The position numbers and the translations under genes were made by a program. From Panonychus citri (taxonomy: Eukaryota; Arthropoda; Arachnida; Trombidiformes; Tetranychidae): a stretch of DNA of 64,000 nt. The stretch lies in the NCBI RefSeq assembly GCF_014898815.1, contig NW_026515545.1, positions 1,984,001 to 2,048,000 of the forward strand, in the 5' to 3' direction. The notes under the pieces are model-generated. The model saw nothing but the letters and a program-made list of their open reading frames with translations, had not been told where the DNA came from and searched no databases. Of the stretch, positions 36,501-48,200 are shown piece by piece (position 1 is the stretch's first letter; every line of letters starts with the position of its first letter).

Positions 36501-39051
36501 TGATCAGTTCTTGTGGAACATCTTGTCATGATAAACTGAAAGTGTTCATGATAGATTTAAATTGAATTAGATTGATCACCAATGCCCTTAAGCGATTCAT
36601 TTAGATACTTGATTGAAAAACAACAGAATCGATACTCAATTTGAATCTTTTTCATCGACAATCTATAAACCTACAAACCTTCAAACCTGAATATTTGTAT
36701 AAATACCAATTAATTGAAATTTTCTCATTAATCATCTAAACATTCATTATGGTTAATCATCTGAACCATTAATAACCAGATATATATTCAATTAGGTTTC
36801 CGATTAAAATGCTAAAGTGCAAATTGTTTCAATAGAAAATGTCACACATGGGATTCATTCACCTGATTGAGATGAAGGTAATTTGATCAACATCATTCAC
36901 CATGAATATACATTTAAATATAAGCCAATAATAAGTTTACCTTTGAGATCGTAATAATTTCCAAAGGTTACATTAAATCATTAATCTGTTAGTTAAAAGA
37001 TTGTAACTATTCATGCATCATGATACATTCAAATACAATAGTTAAACAATGAGGTTCAATCATCAGAACGACTTATTATCAATGAATAAAATTCATAATA
37101 GAAAACATTTAATCTACTAATTCAGTCGATTCATTATCCAATTTTTATATTTTTTGGTCGAGCTCTAAGCTAACCTCAGGGTCAAGATTCAACATGGATA
37201 AGAATTGGTCAGAAGTTTTAGTTGAGACAATCAATTGAGTTGATTTATTTATTTAATTAGCATTAACTGGCAAAGAGTCTGTTTATTAAATAACACTTTT
37301 GATAGTGAAATTGTTATTCAATTTCCTATTTTTGAAACTCGGTTTTTACATTATTACTATTTGATATTGGTGATGATCTAAGCTTAAATAGTAATGAGAC
37401 AATGATGATAATAATAAAGCTACTAGCAGATAACACGAAAATAGGTTAATACCTTTGACATCCTCGAGTAATAATTATCCGTTCATCAGTTGGATCAGAT
37501 TATCCTGTTTACTTATCCATCTTATTAAGTCTGTTAAATGAATTTTGTCAACGTTTATGTTCACTGGATAATCTTTATCGGATGAATATCGAGGTATTTA
37601 CCTTTTGGTTATCACATATCACATATTCGCTTGTACAATAAATGATATACTATTATGATTATGTAATCGTATTAATTAAGAGTCGATTAAGAGTCAATTC
37701 TTAACAGAAAAAAAGAGACAAAAAGTTAATCGTATTTTCAATCATTCTTTTGCATGGTTGAGTCTCATTCGATTCCTGAACTTTCCCTTGTCCAGAAAAC
37801 TGACATAATATCTATATGATACCACTGGAGATTCAGACTTATCGGTTTATCTGGTTTAATAGAGTTTTGCCCATTTCCTTGATAGTGATAAGTTTCCATT
37901 GAGCAATATTCCTATGGAGATAAATTCATTCACAGAATAAATTGTTAAATTATATCGATATTTTTTCCAGAAGTCATTATATTCTGGTATTTATGTACAT
38001 CTAGTTTGGTAATTGTTCAAATTGTTTATCTTTCTTGATTAATTGTGTCAATTGTTCATAGTAAAAGATTAATTTTCAATCAGGCTCTTTGAATAAACTT
38101 GTGATTTCAAAGGAAAAAACAAACAATCAATTTAAAGATAATTATCATTACCTTTTGAATATTCATTCGGAAGGTGTTAACTTACTTCATCTCATTTACC
38201 ATGATTCTATTCCCCAGGAAACTATCATGAACTCTATTCACAAATTGTCATCTTATTATGTAATATACAAAGAATTACATTTAAATAGTAGTAATTTTCA
38301 TGTGTATCTCAAACTTCACCAAAATGTAAGAAAGAAAAATTTAGAAGGGAAAAAGGTCAACTTTCCACTGGTGACCTTAAATGTTGCTTGTCAATGGAGA
38401 AACTCGGTGAAAGATATAAACTAAGAAATTTAAATCATTGTTAAAATATCAGTTTTTTGAGTCGTTTCAATATATTGAGTTCAACAATGCTATCGATTTG
38501 ATAGTTTTAATATATGAATCTAAAATTTCAACACTAACGTTACATAACTTGTGGATAGAGAGGTAGAATTCATTGAGAGAACTGGGCTAATGGAGTTAAC
38601 CGGGAAACCTGATAAAAATTTGTTCGAATTTGTTTTCCTTTTCTTATCTAGTTAATCTTCTTCAGCTGATGAAAGATTGATGAAAAAGTCTTTCATTCTA
38701 TTCTATTTTATTTCTCTTCTTCTCCTTCCTCATCCCTATTATTATGACCATGTAAAAGCAACTGTAATCAATCAGTTAGTTCACTTTTCCATCAAAGATA
38801 ACTGTGTGTTTTTGACCTTCCGGTTCTGTTCAACATTGAAAAGATTTTCATCAAGTAACTGAAACGGTGATTTAGATATTATTGAATTCGTGGAGTAAAA
38901 CCACTCATAAGAATTTGTATCAGTTTTTTAATAGTCGTTTCCTCTATCTCATCTAATTCTCTAGGCCTTAGAAACCATCATGAAAATATTTGCTCACCAA
39001 TGAATAAGCGATTGCATCTAATATTTTGTACAAACAAAGGTATGTGCTGCA

Positions 39052-39059
39052 TATAAAAG
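39052..39059 (+). promoter_or_regulatory. TATA box of the Sidestep-like gene
   Basis: TATAAAAG lies 88 bp before the proposed start codon. An initiator-like TTCATT occurs at 39091-39096, slightly further downstream than the usual ~30 bp. Inferred from motif and position. Confidence 0.45.
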
Positions 39060-39146
39060 CCGAATTTCACCTACGCTGATATTCTTCGCATTCATTATTT
39101 TCAGATAATATTTTCTATGCATTAATATTCAAATTTATAATCAAAA

Positions 39147-39228
39147 ATGAAAACTGAAATTTCCGAAAACATTTGTAACATAATCAATGGTATCAGCCTA
39201 ATATCATTGGCATTTGGCCTTGTTGATG
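39147..39228 (+). other. Signal-peptide exon of the Sidestep-like receptor
   Basis: ATG 39147 opens 27 codons (MKTEISENICNI, then the hydrophobic IINGISLISLAFGLV). They end in phase 1 at a strong donor, G|GTGAGT. This phase is exactly what the first Ig exon (48911) needs; the junction codon becomes Gly. The exon is isolated by a 9.7 kb intron, so the link is inference from phase, signal-peptide character and the upstream TATA box. Confidence 0.6.
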
Positions 39229-42200
39229 GTGAGTAACAATAATAGCCTGAAATCATATTAGAAAGGGTATTGTAATGTATTATCTAAAATGGACTTTCAT
39301 TAAACTTAAAATAAGGTCACGATTGTTATAAAACACAATAAAACTCAGTTTTGTGAAACGGAGTTTCGAGAAGATCACCTTAATATTCACCAATATTAGA
39401 CAACAAAAGATACAATTTTATAACATACTTTAAGCTTACTTTAATATTGAAGATGATTAAGGGAAGAAGGAAGTGGGACTGACAAAACATTGTTTCAATA
39501 CATTGGTACAATAACGATGAAGGTGATCATGATCGGTGCATCATGATCACCTTCTAGAACATTCTAATTATTAAATAAATAAGTTACCGTGACATACATT
39601 AATGACCATGATATTCATGGTCATCATCATGGTAACGTCTCAGACAGAAAAATAAATGAACAATCAATAATTAACTAATAAATAATTAATAATAATTAAA
39701 ATTGATTTTTGATCGGACTACAAATACAAAAGATACACAAAATGTAATTAAGCCTAAATAGTGATGATTGTCAATAAAAAGTTTCAAAGTTGGATTTTTG
39801 TTGAAAATAAATGCAAATAATAAACTGTTATTTTTTTAAATGTTTTTGCATTGGCTGGCAAGATTTTGAGTCTGATTTCAAATACTCGAGATTGATTTTG
39901 AAGTTCATGCAGTATTTGTTCATCATGTTATATCATGTGAAATTCTTCAGATCTTTACCAAATTGATATAATATTCATGATTTTACTCCTGGATTACAAT
40001 GAACTCTTTGAATTTGCTCTAAACCTTATACTTTACAAGTTCGTGAATCATTTATCATGTTATATCATGCGCAATGACTCGAATCTTCACCAAATTGATA
40101 TAAAAACTAAATCAATTTCTTGTTTTAAAGTTGAAGGAAAGTGGGAAAAAAATTACCAGTGATAGTTTTTAGTTTCATGTAACATTGAATTTTCATTTTT
40201 AAATTGTAAAAAAATATTAATAAAGCCATTGGCTTTTTAATTTGGCTATTTTATATTGAATTTTTGTGATGTTCCGTGTAAAGAATCAATAGTCATAATC
40301 ACTTGATTCGGATGAGCTATTTGTCTTTCCTTCCTCCTCGGATTTTCTTTTGTGACGATTAGATGCTTCCTCCTCTTCCACCTCCGAGCTTGATTTATCA
40401 CTAGAGGTCTCTTCATCACTTTCGCTGTCCGCGTTGTAGCCGGTGGAGTGGTCTGAATGAATGGAAGATGCACTAATCATGGAGACATTGGAGTTCAACT
40501 GCAGGTCGACCTCCATGGTGTCTAGATTTTCTACGTCGAGTCGCTCTCTTACCATGATTACCTCCATCTGTCTTCGCTCTTCGCGAGCATTCTGTTCGGA
40601 CTGGTCTCTCAAGTGTTTATGATGTGGACGTTGTTTCTGTCTCCAAGTTCGTTGTTGTTGTTGGTGGTGATGGTGGTGTTCAATAATTAAATAGAGTTTA
40701 CAAATGAATGAAGTCACACTGAAGAATAAGTGAAAGCACTTGACTTGACATTATATTTCGTATTTTCGAAAAACACAGACCACAGTAAACACACATCCAT
40801 TGCCATTACCAATCATTGTTACCTAAATTTTCATTAACTAAATAAAAACAATGAAAAAGAAATTTTTTTCATAAATAATAACTCACCATATGAAGATAAA
40901 ATAATCTGCATTTTTGGTCTAAATTTTGGTGGGCAGGCATGATTGATTAAAGAAAAAAAGTCAAATTCTTTCATAATGAAACAAGGATTTTCAAACCGAA
41001 AATATCATGAAGATGGCGATTTTTTTCTTGATCTTCTAACCTTTCACACATCTTAGGTATATTTCATCACTAAACGTGATTAACCATTGAAGAAAATCTT
41101 AAAAAATTCTTTTTATCTAGTTTTTGCACACGTTACCAAGATGAAACGAGATTACAAGTGAAATTTTTGGCTATATTCTAGAACACTACCGTTCGCAAAT
41201 CGTCTTGAAACTTTTTCAGTGTATAGCACTCAACATATAGGTCATACATATGGATGGAATTTCCGCGGAAACTTTTGGTTCGGAAGATACAGATAATCAA
41301 AAATCCATTTTTACATATGGCACAATTTATATTTTAAATAGAATTCACTAGTTTATTCATGGTGGTGATGATTTTAATTGTTTCCAACTATCATGAAAAA
41401 ATGGCTGAAAAACCCAACTTTTATTTGGTAACAGAGAGAAAAACTTCTCTCTCCAAATCTTGCACCATCATCATCACCTTCTAATATTAATCAATAGAAA
41501 CTACCAGGTACCATGTGAGAGGTGGTACCTGGTTGTGTTACTTTACAACTGGTTGTAACTAGTTTGTTACATTTCGTCCGGGGTACATGAAAAGATCAAC
41601 GTCCACGTTGATTTACAATTAAGTAAGATTATTATAATTAATTAAGGATTAGTTAACATTAAATATTGACTATTAAAATGTGAAAGGTGTTAGTAGTTAA
41701 TGATGTCCATCCTGGAATTCCAATAACCAATGTGAGATGTTCTGTCCGTTTTTACCATTTCTCGTACAATTTCGGCTGAAGGTATTGGTATATTGCTGTC
41801 TGTTAATTTTTGTAGTTCCATGTAAGCCTTAAGGGTTACTCGTGAATCTCTTTCAGAGGAATGACTAATAGTGACGTGTGAATCATCTTATCTTATCTTA
41901 TAGAATAAAAATTTATCAATCGATACCAAACCAATTGGTTGTTTACCTGGCCATAACTTTTGAAGATCAATATGTTGTATATTATAAACTCTTAGTCGAG
42001 CGGGTGTTAGTTGTAGTTTTTGCAGATCGTCTTTTCCCTGAGTTATTAATCGTCGTCCTCTTGAAATTTCTGCCACTTGCATTGCAATCTCGTCCAAAGT
42101 TAATCCTTTTGTTAAATCATTGATCTGTAGTCCAGTGATTCGAGTGAGGGGATTTATAATATAATGATTCTTTACCTGGGCATAATACACAGTTTGAATA

Positions 42201-45200
42201 CGTATTTCTGGACCAAACCAACCAGATAAATGGACACTACCTACTCCACCGTTACCATCTCCTTCAATATCCGAAGCTAATGTTTCCTTTTTGTTTGTTT
42301 TAGGGCCGATTGGTACATAATTTTCTAATTGTTCGGGTATTGGGTTATTTAAATTCTTCCGCCAAGGTTTTCCGCCATAAGCTGCTCGTAATTTGCGTCG
42401 ACGAAGTTTTCGTTGTTCTCTTACATAAGCATTTTTCTTTGATTTAGATTTTACAACGGCGGTTATGGTGACCTGATGATCGGTTTTGAAGGGAAGCTCG
42501 GGACAATTTTTACGGAAGTGATTAAGTTCACTGCAGTATGAGCAATAATTACAATTAATTTTCATATGATCAGAGCGGAAACACAAAGAGCAATGATTCT
42601 CAGGTATTTGAATTAGTTGAATCTGGGTATAATTTCTGCTATTTTTATAATTTAATAATTCAGTGTATTGATTTAGTTTATGATGGGCCATTCGTATTTT
42701 ATCAGGGTGATTAGCTGTTACTGTTCATTAGTGTACTTATTCATCTCCTTCGGTGTTCCACTGATCTCATATTCAGGTGAAATAATTTCTGGTCTCCAAA
42801 CATGGCCAAAGTAGCTGGTGAATTTGGGTGCAAATATTGATAGTACAAGGAAACATTGTCTAAAAATTGCTTCTGATGGCGAGGTGAAGGAAATTCGATC
42901 AATTTTAACTGCTATCGTCGTTGTTTTGCTTCCATTTTTTGTTCAAATGCTTCTAATTTAGGATTTGGAGCCGCATAGTTATTTTCGGCTGGACTTCGGA
43001 TTAGGTCCGCACGTTTAGAGACCTGAAATTTTTTGTACGTATAGCTCATGTCAAACTACATATTATGTGCGAGTGTGGAATTGAGGAAAGATCTAGTTCC
43101 TGAGATACAGGGCTTCAAAGTTGGATTTTGCCATAGAGCTCTATGGGTAAAAATGAGGTTTTCGTATATGCATACTAATGTCTTTTACTTCTTGATTTTT
43201 ATATATGTTATACCTTATGGTATGGAGTATTATCATGAAAAAAATTAAGACTCTAGCTACCACGTGTGAGTACTTATAGTGTGTTCTTTATGAGAATTTA
43301 TTCGTCTTTTACTATAATTAATGAACCACTACATATAGAAGTACTAAATTTAGTTGAACATCAAGTCAAGGTCACAAAATAATGTCAAGGTCATCTCAAG
43401 GTCAAATTACGGTGAGAAGTCTATGATGTTTTTCACTGCTAGAAATATGTATAATACGCTCGTTGTAGACGAGAATGATGTATAAATGCACCGATTATGT
43501 GTGATTCGATAGGTTATTTTATTACAAAACTACGTGCAAAAGTAAATGCAAATAGATTTTTTTATGACCCTGAAATGACCTTGACATTATTTTGTGACCT
43601 TGCGTAGTGCGTAGATTCATGTGAAATTTATATTCAGTTATTTAAATGATTGCACTATTGATTAAAACTCGATTTATTGAGGTTGCTTCATACCTACAAT
43701 CGATCCACACCTTACACCTTACACTTTAAGGTTAACTCGCTTGTGATTTAACCCACTGATTTGGCTATCACCAATAGTCACAATACTTGAAATATTAGGT
43801 GATAGGGTTTAGCTTTAGATAACTCAATTAGTTTGAGTTAATTCTCACCCTATTAATAACACAATTTGTTATTAATTTGTACTCAAAGGTCACCTTGATG
43901 AACAACACCAAACGTAGATAGCACTTTAAAAGAACTTAAAATTATTCACTTCATATCATATAATTCACTTAATATCATATAATTCACTTAATATCATATA
44001 ATTCACTTTAGATATACTTTAAACATAATAAATCACAATTTAAACTATTAACTCAATCCCCGTAAGGGTGCCAATTGGAACAATTTATATTTTAAATAGA
44101 ATTCACTAGTTCATTTATTGTGGTGATGATTTTAATTGTTTCCAACTATCATGACAAAAATGGCTGAAAAACCCAACTTTTATTTGGTAACAGAGAGAAA
44201 AACTTCTCTCTCCAAATCTTGCACCATCATCATCACCTTCTAATATTAACCAATAGAAACTACCAGGTACCACGTGAGAGGTGGTACTTTTACTTTTACT
44301 GGTTGTGTTACTTTACAACTGGTTGTAACTAGTTTGTTACACATAGGAGTCTATGGAGAAAATGAAAGTTTTCTACAGCATGTCGAAAAATTTCTAGAAC
44401 GATGTTTTTGATACCATGTGTAACAGGTTCAATTTCGAGATGAACAATTTAGTGAACAATTTAACTTAGTTTAGAACTTAGAACAAAACTTTAACTTTTA
44501 TTTGAATAACTTTAAACTTAGTTCGAAAACTTTTATAACTTTACGTGGGTTATTTAAGTTTATTGATTAACTTGATTGTTGATTGTTGATTGGATAAGTT
44601 TAGTTAGAATAAAGAGAGAGAAAGAGAGGAAAGAGAGAGAAATTAACTTCTACACTGAAGTCATTCTTCTACTAACAAGGTTGTGAGACTTAATGATAAT
44701 CTTGGTGGGTTTTCATTTTTCTTTATATATTTTCCAGAAAGGAGAGAAAGAGAAGAAAAAGCAAGAGAAGGAGAAGGAGAAAGAGAAAGAGAGATGATAA
44801 ATTTATTATCTCATCCGCTATTAAAATTTAATAGCTTCCTGATAAAACCCAAAATCAAAAAGGTAATAATTTATTATTACTTTTTGCTACAGGAAATCAT
44901 GAATTTTATTCTCTATACTCCATACTCTCATACTCCATGTATACATATAGGTATGATGATGTCAAGTGTGAAAATTCAAGGTTCTGAGTGACTTGGTTGT
45001 GCAGGTAAAATTGGATGAAAATTGTATTTTCACTGTTTTCTTAGATTACTATTGAAACGCAAAGTCAGGCACACTCAAAATTTAGTGCATATTATTCTCA
45101 AGGTCGAACTTACTAGTCAAGGTCATTTCAAGGTTATCACTATATTTTTGCTTATGTTGGATATTTCAATGATAATGGTAACTGATGGACTTTTTAATAT

Positions 45201-48200
45201 GCATGGACTTCTGAATGTATAAATTTGATGAAAATATCAGTTGAATAATATATGTAAGTATTTTAACCACATGTTTTCCCAATCTGATCGACCATTAAAT
45301 CGCAAATCAATTTCCAATAGTTTTTTGTGGCCAAATATTGTCACATAGTCATTGATAAATTGTTTCTTTTCCTCAGTCAGCCACTCGTCCGCTGCTTTTT
45401 TCATTGTATGTAAAAGCAACCAAAATTTCAGGTCGGTCATAACAGGGACATTTTCGATGTTTCCCTGAAATAAATAGAAAAAGTTTTTAAATTAGTAAAC
45501 TGAAAATTATTGAAACCAGAAACGAGATAAATAACTCATCATTATTAGTTATTGGAAATATTTTCACAGAGTGTACTTTTCAAGCGATAAATTTGCTATA
45601 ATAATTTCCCTTGATAGATTCTTCTTTTATATCGTTTTTCAAGGTTTATTTGAATGCATCAAGGATGTCGCGATTTAGATATAATAAAAGTTGATATAGT
45701 TTGTTATAACTTCAATTAATTCAGTTTTAATTAATTCAATGATTTCCTTCTGGAAAAATGCACATTTTTTTAATGAGAATAAAATCCTCCCATAATTGTT
45801 CTTTAAAATAATCAATCTCGGTTTTCAACCAAATGTTTGCCCATTCATCTTTGTTGTTTGTCTCCAGCTGTAATTCCATTGTTTTGATGGAATCATAATA
45901 TGAAAGAAATGATCGGTACATCGTATGGAGCTCAATATGGTCATAACGAACCGCCTTCCTTATCTGAAAAATGATTTTCCAGAATGTGTCATCATTGAGG
46001 TGTACTGTCTTGTATGAAAAATCCTGAGAAAAATGAAAGAAAAGAAATGATATTAATTAAAAAGATCAAGATTAAAAGAAAAAACTCACCACTTCAAAGT
46101 TTAATATGTGGCGAAGGTTCTCAAGAGAAGAGTAGTTTTAAAGTGAAGAAAAACGATAATGCACTCTTCTCTTTATTCAGTTTCAACATCTCATCTTTAT
46201 TATCAATCTTTGCCCTATAAATTAGATACATTGAAACTTTTTAAGATTTATCTAGATTATATAGATTAATCTTTAATCCTCACCTTAGGGGATAATTAAA
46301 CCAATTGAAACATATTAATATCATTAATACTAAACTTCATTATAACCTGAGGGTCTGAAATATTTGTCTTGAGATAAGTATTTGAAGTAATGATTCATTG
46401 ATAAGTTCAAAGATAAAATTGGTTAACTTAGTAGGGCACCTGGAAAGAAAAAAACAGAAAACAAAAGGATGAATAAATAGTAATAATAATAATAATAACA
46501 TTAGAAAGTAATTGAGTCCAAAATTCAATGACATGAATTTGGTGAAAGACATAGTAGACAAAATGAAAAGAATACAAACTAAATGATTGAAGAGGAAAAA
46601 TGGAAATGAGAAATTGAAGAAGAGAATACAAAATAAAATGAGTACAAATAAAAAGAATGAAAATAAATGAATAAAGATAAAAAAGTACAAATGTAGTCAG
46701 AAAAATTTTCACCAATATTAGCACCAAGAACAGCGTTATTGATTAGGATCAATGAATCTAGCGTTTTAAAAAACACATCTTTTGTGCCATACTTATTAAA
46801 TTCATTCACAATAGAAATTGGAATTTTCGCGGACAAAATAATGATGGATCCAAAATTACAAATCTTGCCCATGGGTCTCGTCACGGTACATTATGAACTT
46901 GGTTGGAAGTTAGTTTGTCTATTTGTATCCGTTTTTGACAGACACTTCTGAATTGGTTCGCAGCATTCCTGTTTCCTCTAACATGCCTGAATAGATTTAT
47001 TCCTTTGGTGTAAAAGGCTCCACAATATCTGCATTCCAAAACAAACGGATGCTTTTTTTATAAGCCTCTTCATTATGTGTAATGTATTGTTCTTTTTCTT
47101 CTTTCTGTATTTTCGCATAATCCAAAATGTTCTCATATAAATCCTTAATGTCATCATGGTCCAAATCAATAAAATTAGAAAGTTGTAGTAAATATTTTAG
47201 GAAAGTGGTGATCGCAAAAATTTGACCATCTGGCATCCGGATTAGACCAATAATATTCGCTGGACTGATAGACAAATTATGATACTTGACAATCTGTTTA
47301 GCAGGAGCTTCGTCAGACAGGTGTGTTTATGAATGTCGTTTAACTACTTCAATCATATTTTGTTCTTTCTGTTCATCATCCGACAGTTCAAATCATGCAG
47401 CTTTTTTAGTGGGTGAAGATCCATGGCTGGACAGTGGTCTTTTCTTCCTAGTGTTGGATGAAGGAGATGTTATGGCTGAAGTTGGAGGGGCTTAAGGAAT
47501 ACCAAGAGAAATAGAAACAGTAGATGATAAGGCCTCCGCTTCAGAAACTTGTGGAGTAGCAGGTTGTGTGAATAAGCTGGAAGATGATGCATCATTTACT
47601 AGAGATGAGATGGAAACAGAAGATAAAGCTGAATTAATAATAATAGGAGAAAATATTAGTAAAGTTATACAAAATTTCTATATAAAACTTTTTCGCCAAG
47701 TGCGAATCGATTAATTTACAGTTTAAAAATGTTAATCCTAATACTATCTCTTGTGTTCATTAAGCTCGATTTGGTTCGATGAATATCACACTACTAGGTA
47801 TAATTTACATCTATTCATTTATATTTATACTAATACGATTCTATTCTCAAAGTGATAGAAACGTCGACTAAGTATACTAATATTTGTCATTGCTAGTCAC
47901 AATCGTTAAAAATTACTCACCATTTAGAGCTGTTTCAATATTTCGATCTTGCTGCTCAACGTTAGCTTCTTCCTCTTGTTGTTGTTGTTATTCTTGTTCT
48001 TGTTGTTCTTGTCGTTAATGTTGTTTCTGTTGTTGCAATGCTTCTGGTTAATAATAAAAAATATGACTATTTAAATTGTATGAAAGATATATTAGGAAAA
48101 AACCTACCATTAGTGGTAATATTTCCTGTGTTAATAGTTTCAATATTATGAGGCATATTTTTTTGGTACACTATAGCTAAGGGGAACAAAATAAAATAAA

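Larger units (their letters stand above)
25551..39051. other. 13.5 kb gene-poor intergenic region
   Basis: No gene is supported. It holds the right-hand dispersed repeat (27997-28115), long GA and CT arrays, many ATC runs and one weak microexon candidate (33483-33533, minus). Open frames such as 26498-26767 (-), 36124-36393 (-) and 38089-38424 (+) have no domain, and some lack an ATG. A missing 5' exon of NPLOC4 could lie here, but none was recognised. Confidence 0.55.
41318..44341 (-). mobile_element. 3.0 kb LTR retrotransposon carrying a CCHC-DEDDh exonuclease, no RT
   Basis: Direct repeats 41318-41571 and 44076-44341 are LTRs: on the minus strand they start TGTAACAA and end TTCCA. A 4-bp CATA (41314-41317 and 44342-44345; ACATA if 5 bp) flanks the element as target-site duplication. 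Two bases inside the right LTR lies a primer-binding site (44073-44055, TGGCACCCTTACGGGG). Transcription is therefore minus-strand, antisense to the Sidestep-like gene whose intron 1 it occupies. The 2.5 kb interior holds ORF1 (43049-42718), ORF2 (42691-41690) and a leader with an inverted repeat and a 19-bp tandem repeat. No reverse transcriptase, RNase H, integrase or protease is seen, so it needs enzymes from another element. The LTRs differ by small indels and substitutions, so it is not brand new. Confidence 0.85.

Noticed and set aside
38089..38424. Open frame of 111 codons, plus strand
   Set aside because: It begins at TTG rather than ATG. An acceptor lies nearby, but no partner exon or recognisable domain was found.
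46340..46727. Long hydrophobic minus-strand frames that look like membrane proteins
   Set aside because: Phe/Leu-rich translation of A-rich intronic sequence. Only the short segment after 46433 has coding character.
47286..47495. Plus-strand frame of 69 codons
   Set aside because: Lies opposite the decayed minus-strand gene and reads as its shadow.
46997..48043. TAA read as glutamine (altered genetic code)
   Set aside because: TRIT1, NPLOC4 and the receptor use TAA and TGA as normal stops at the expected ends, so a decayed gene explains it better.
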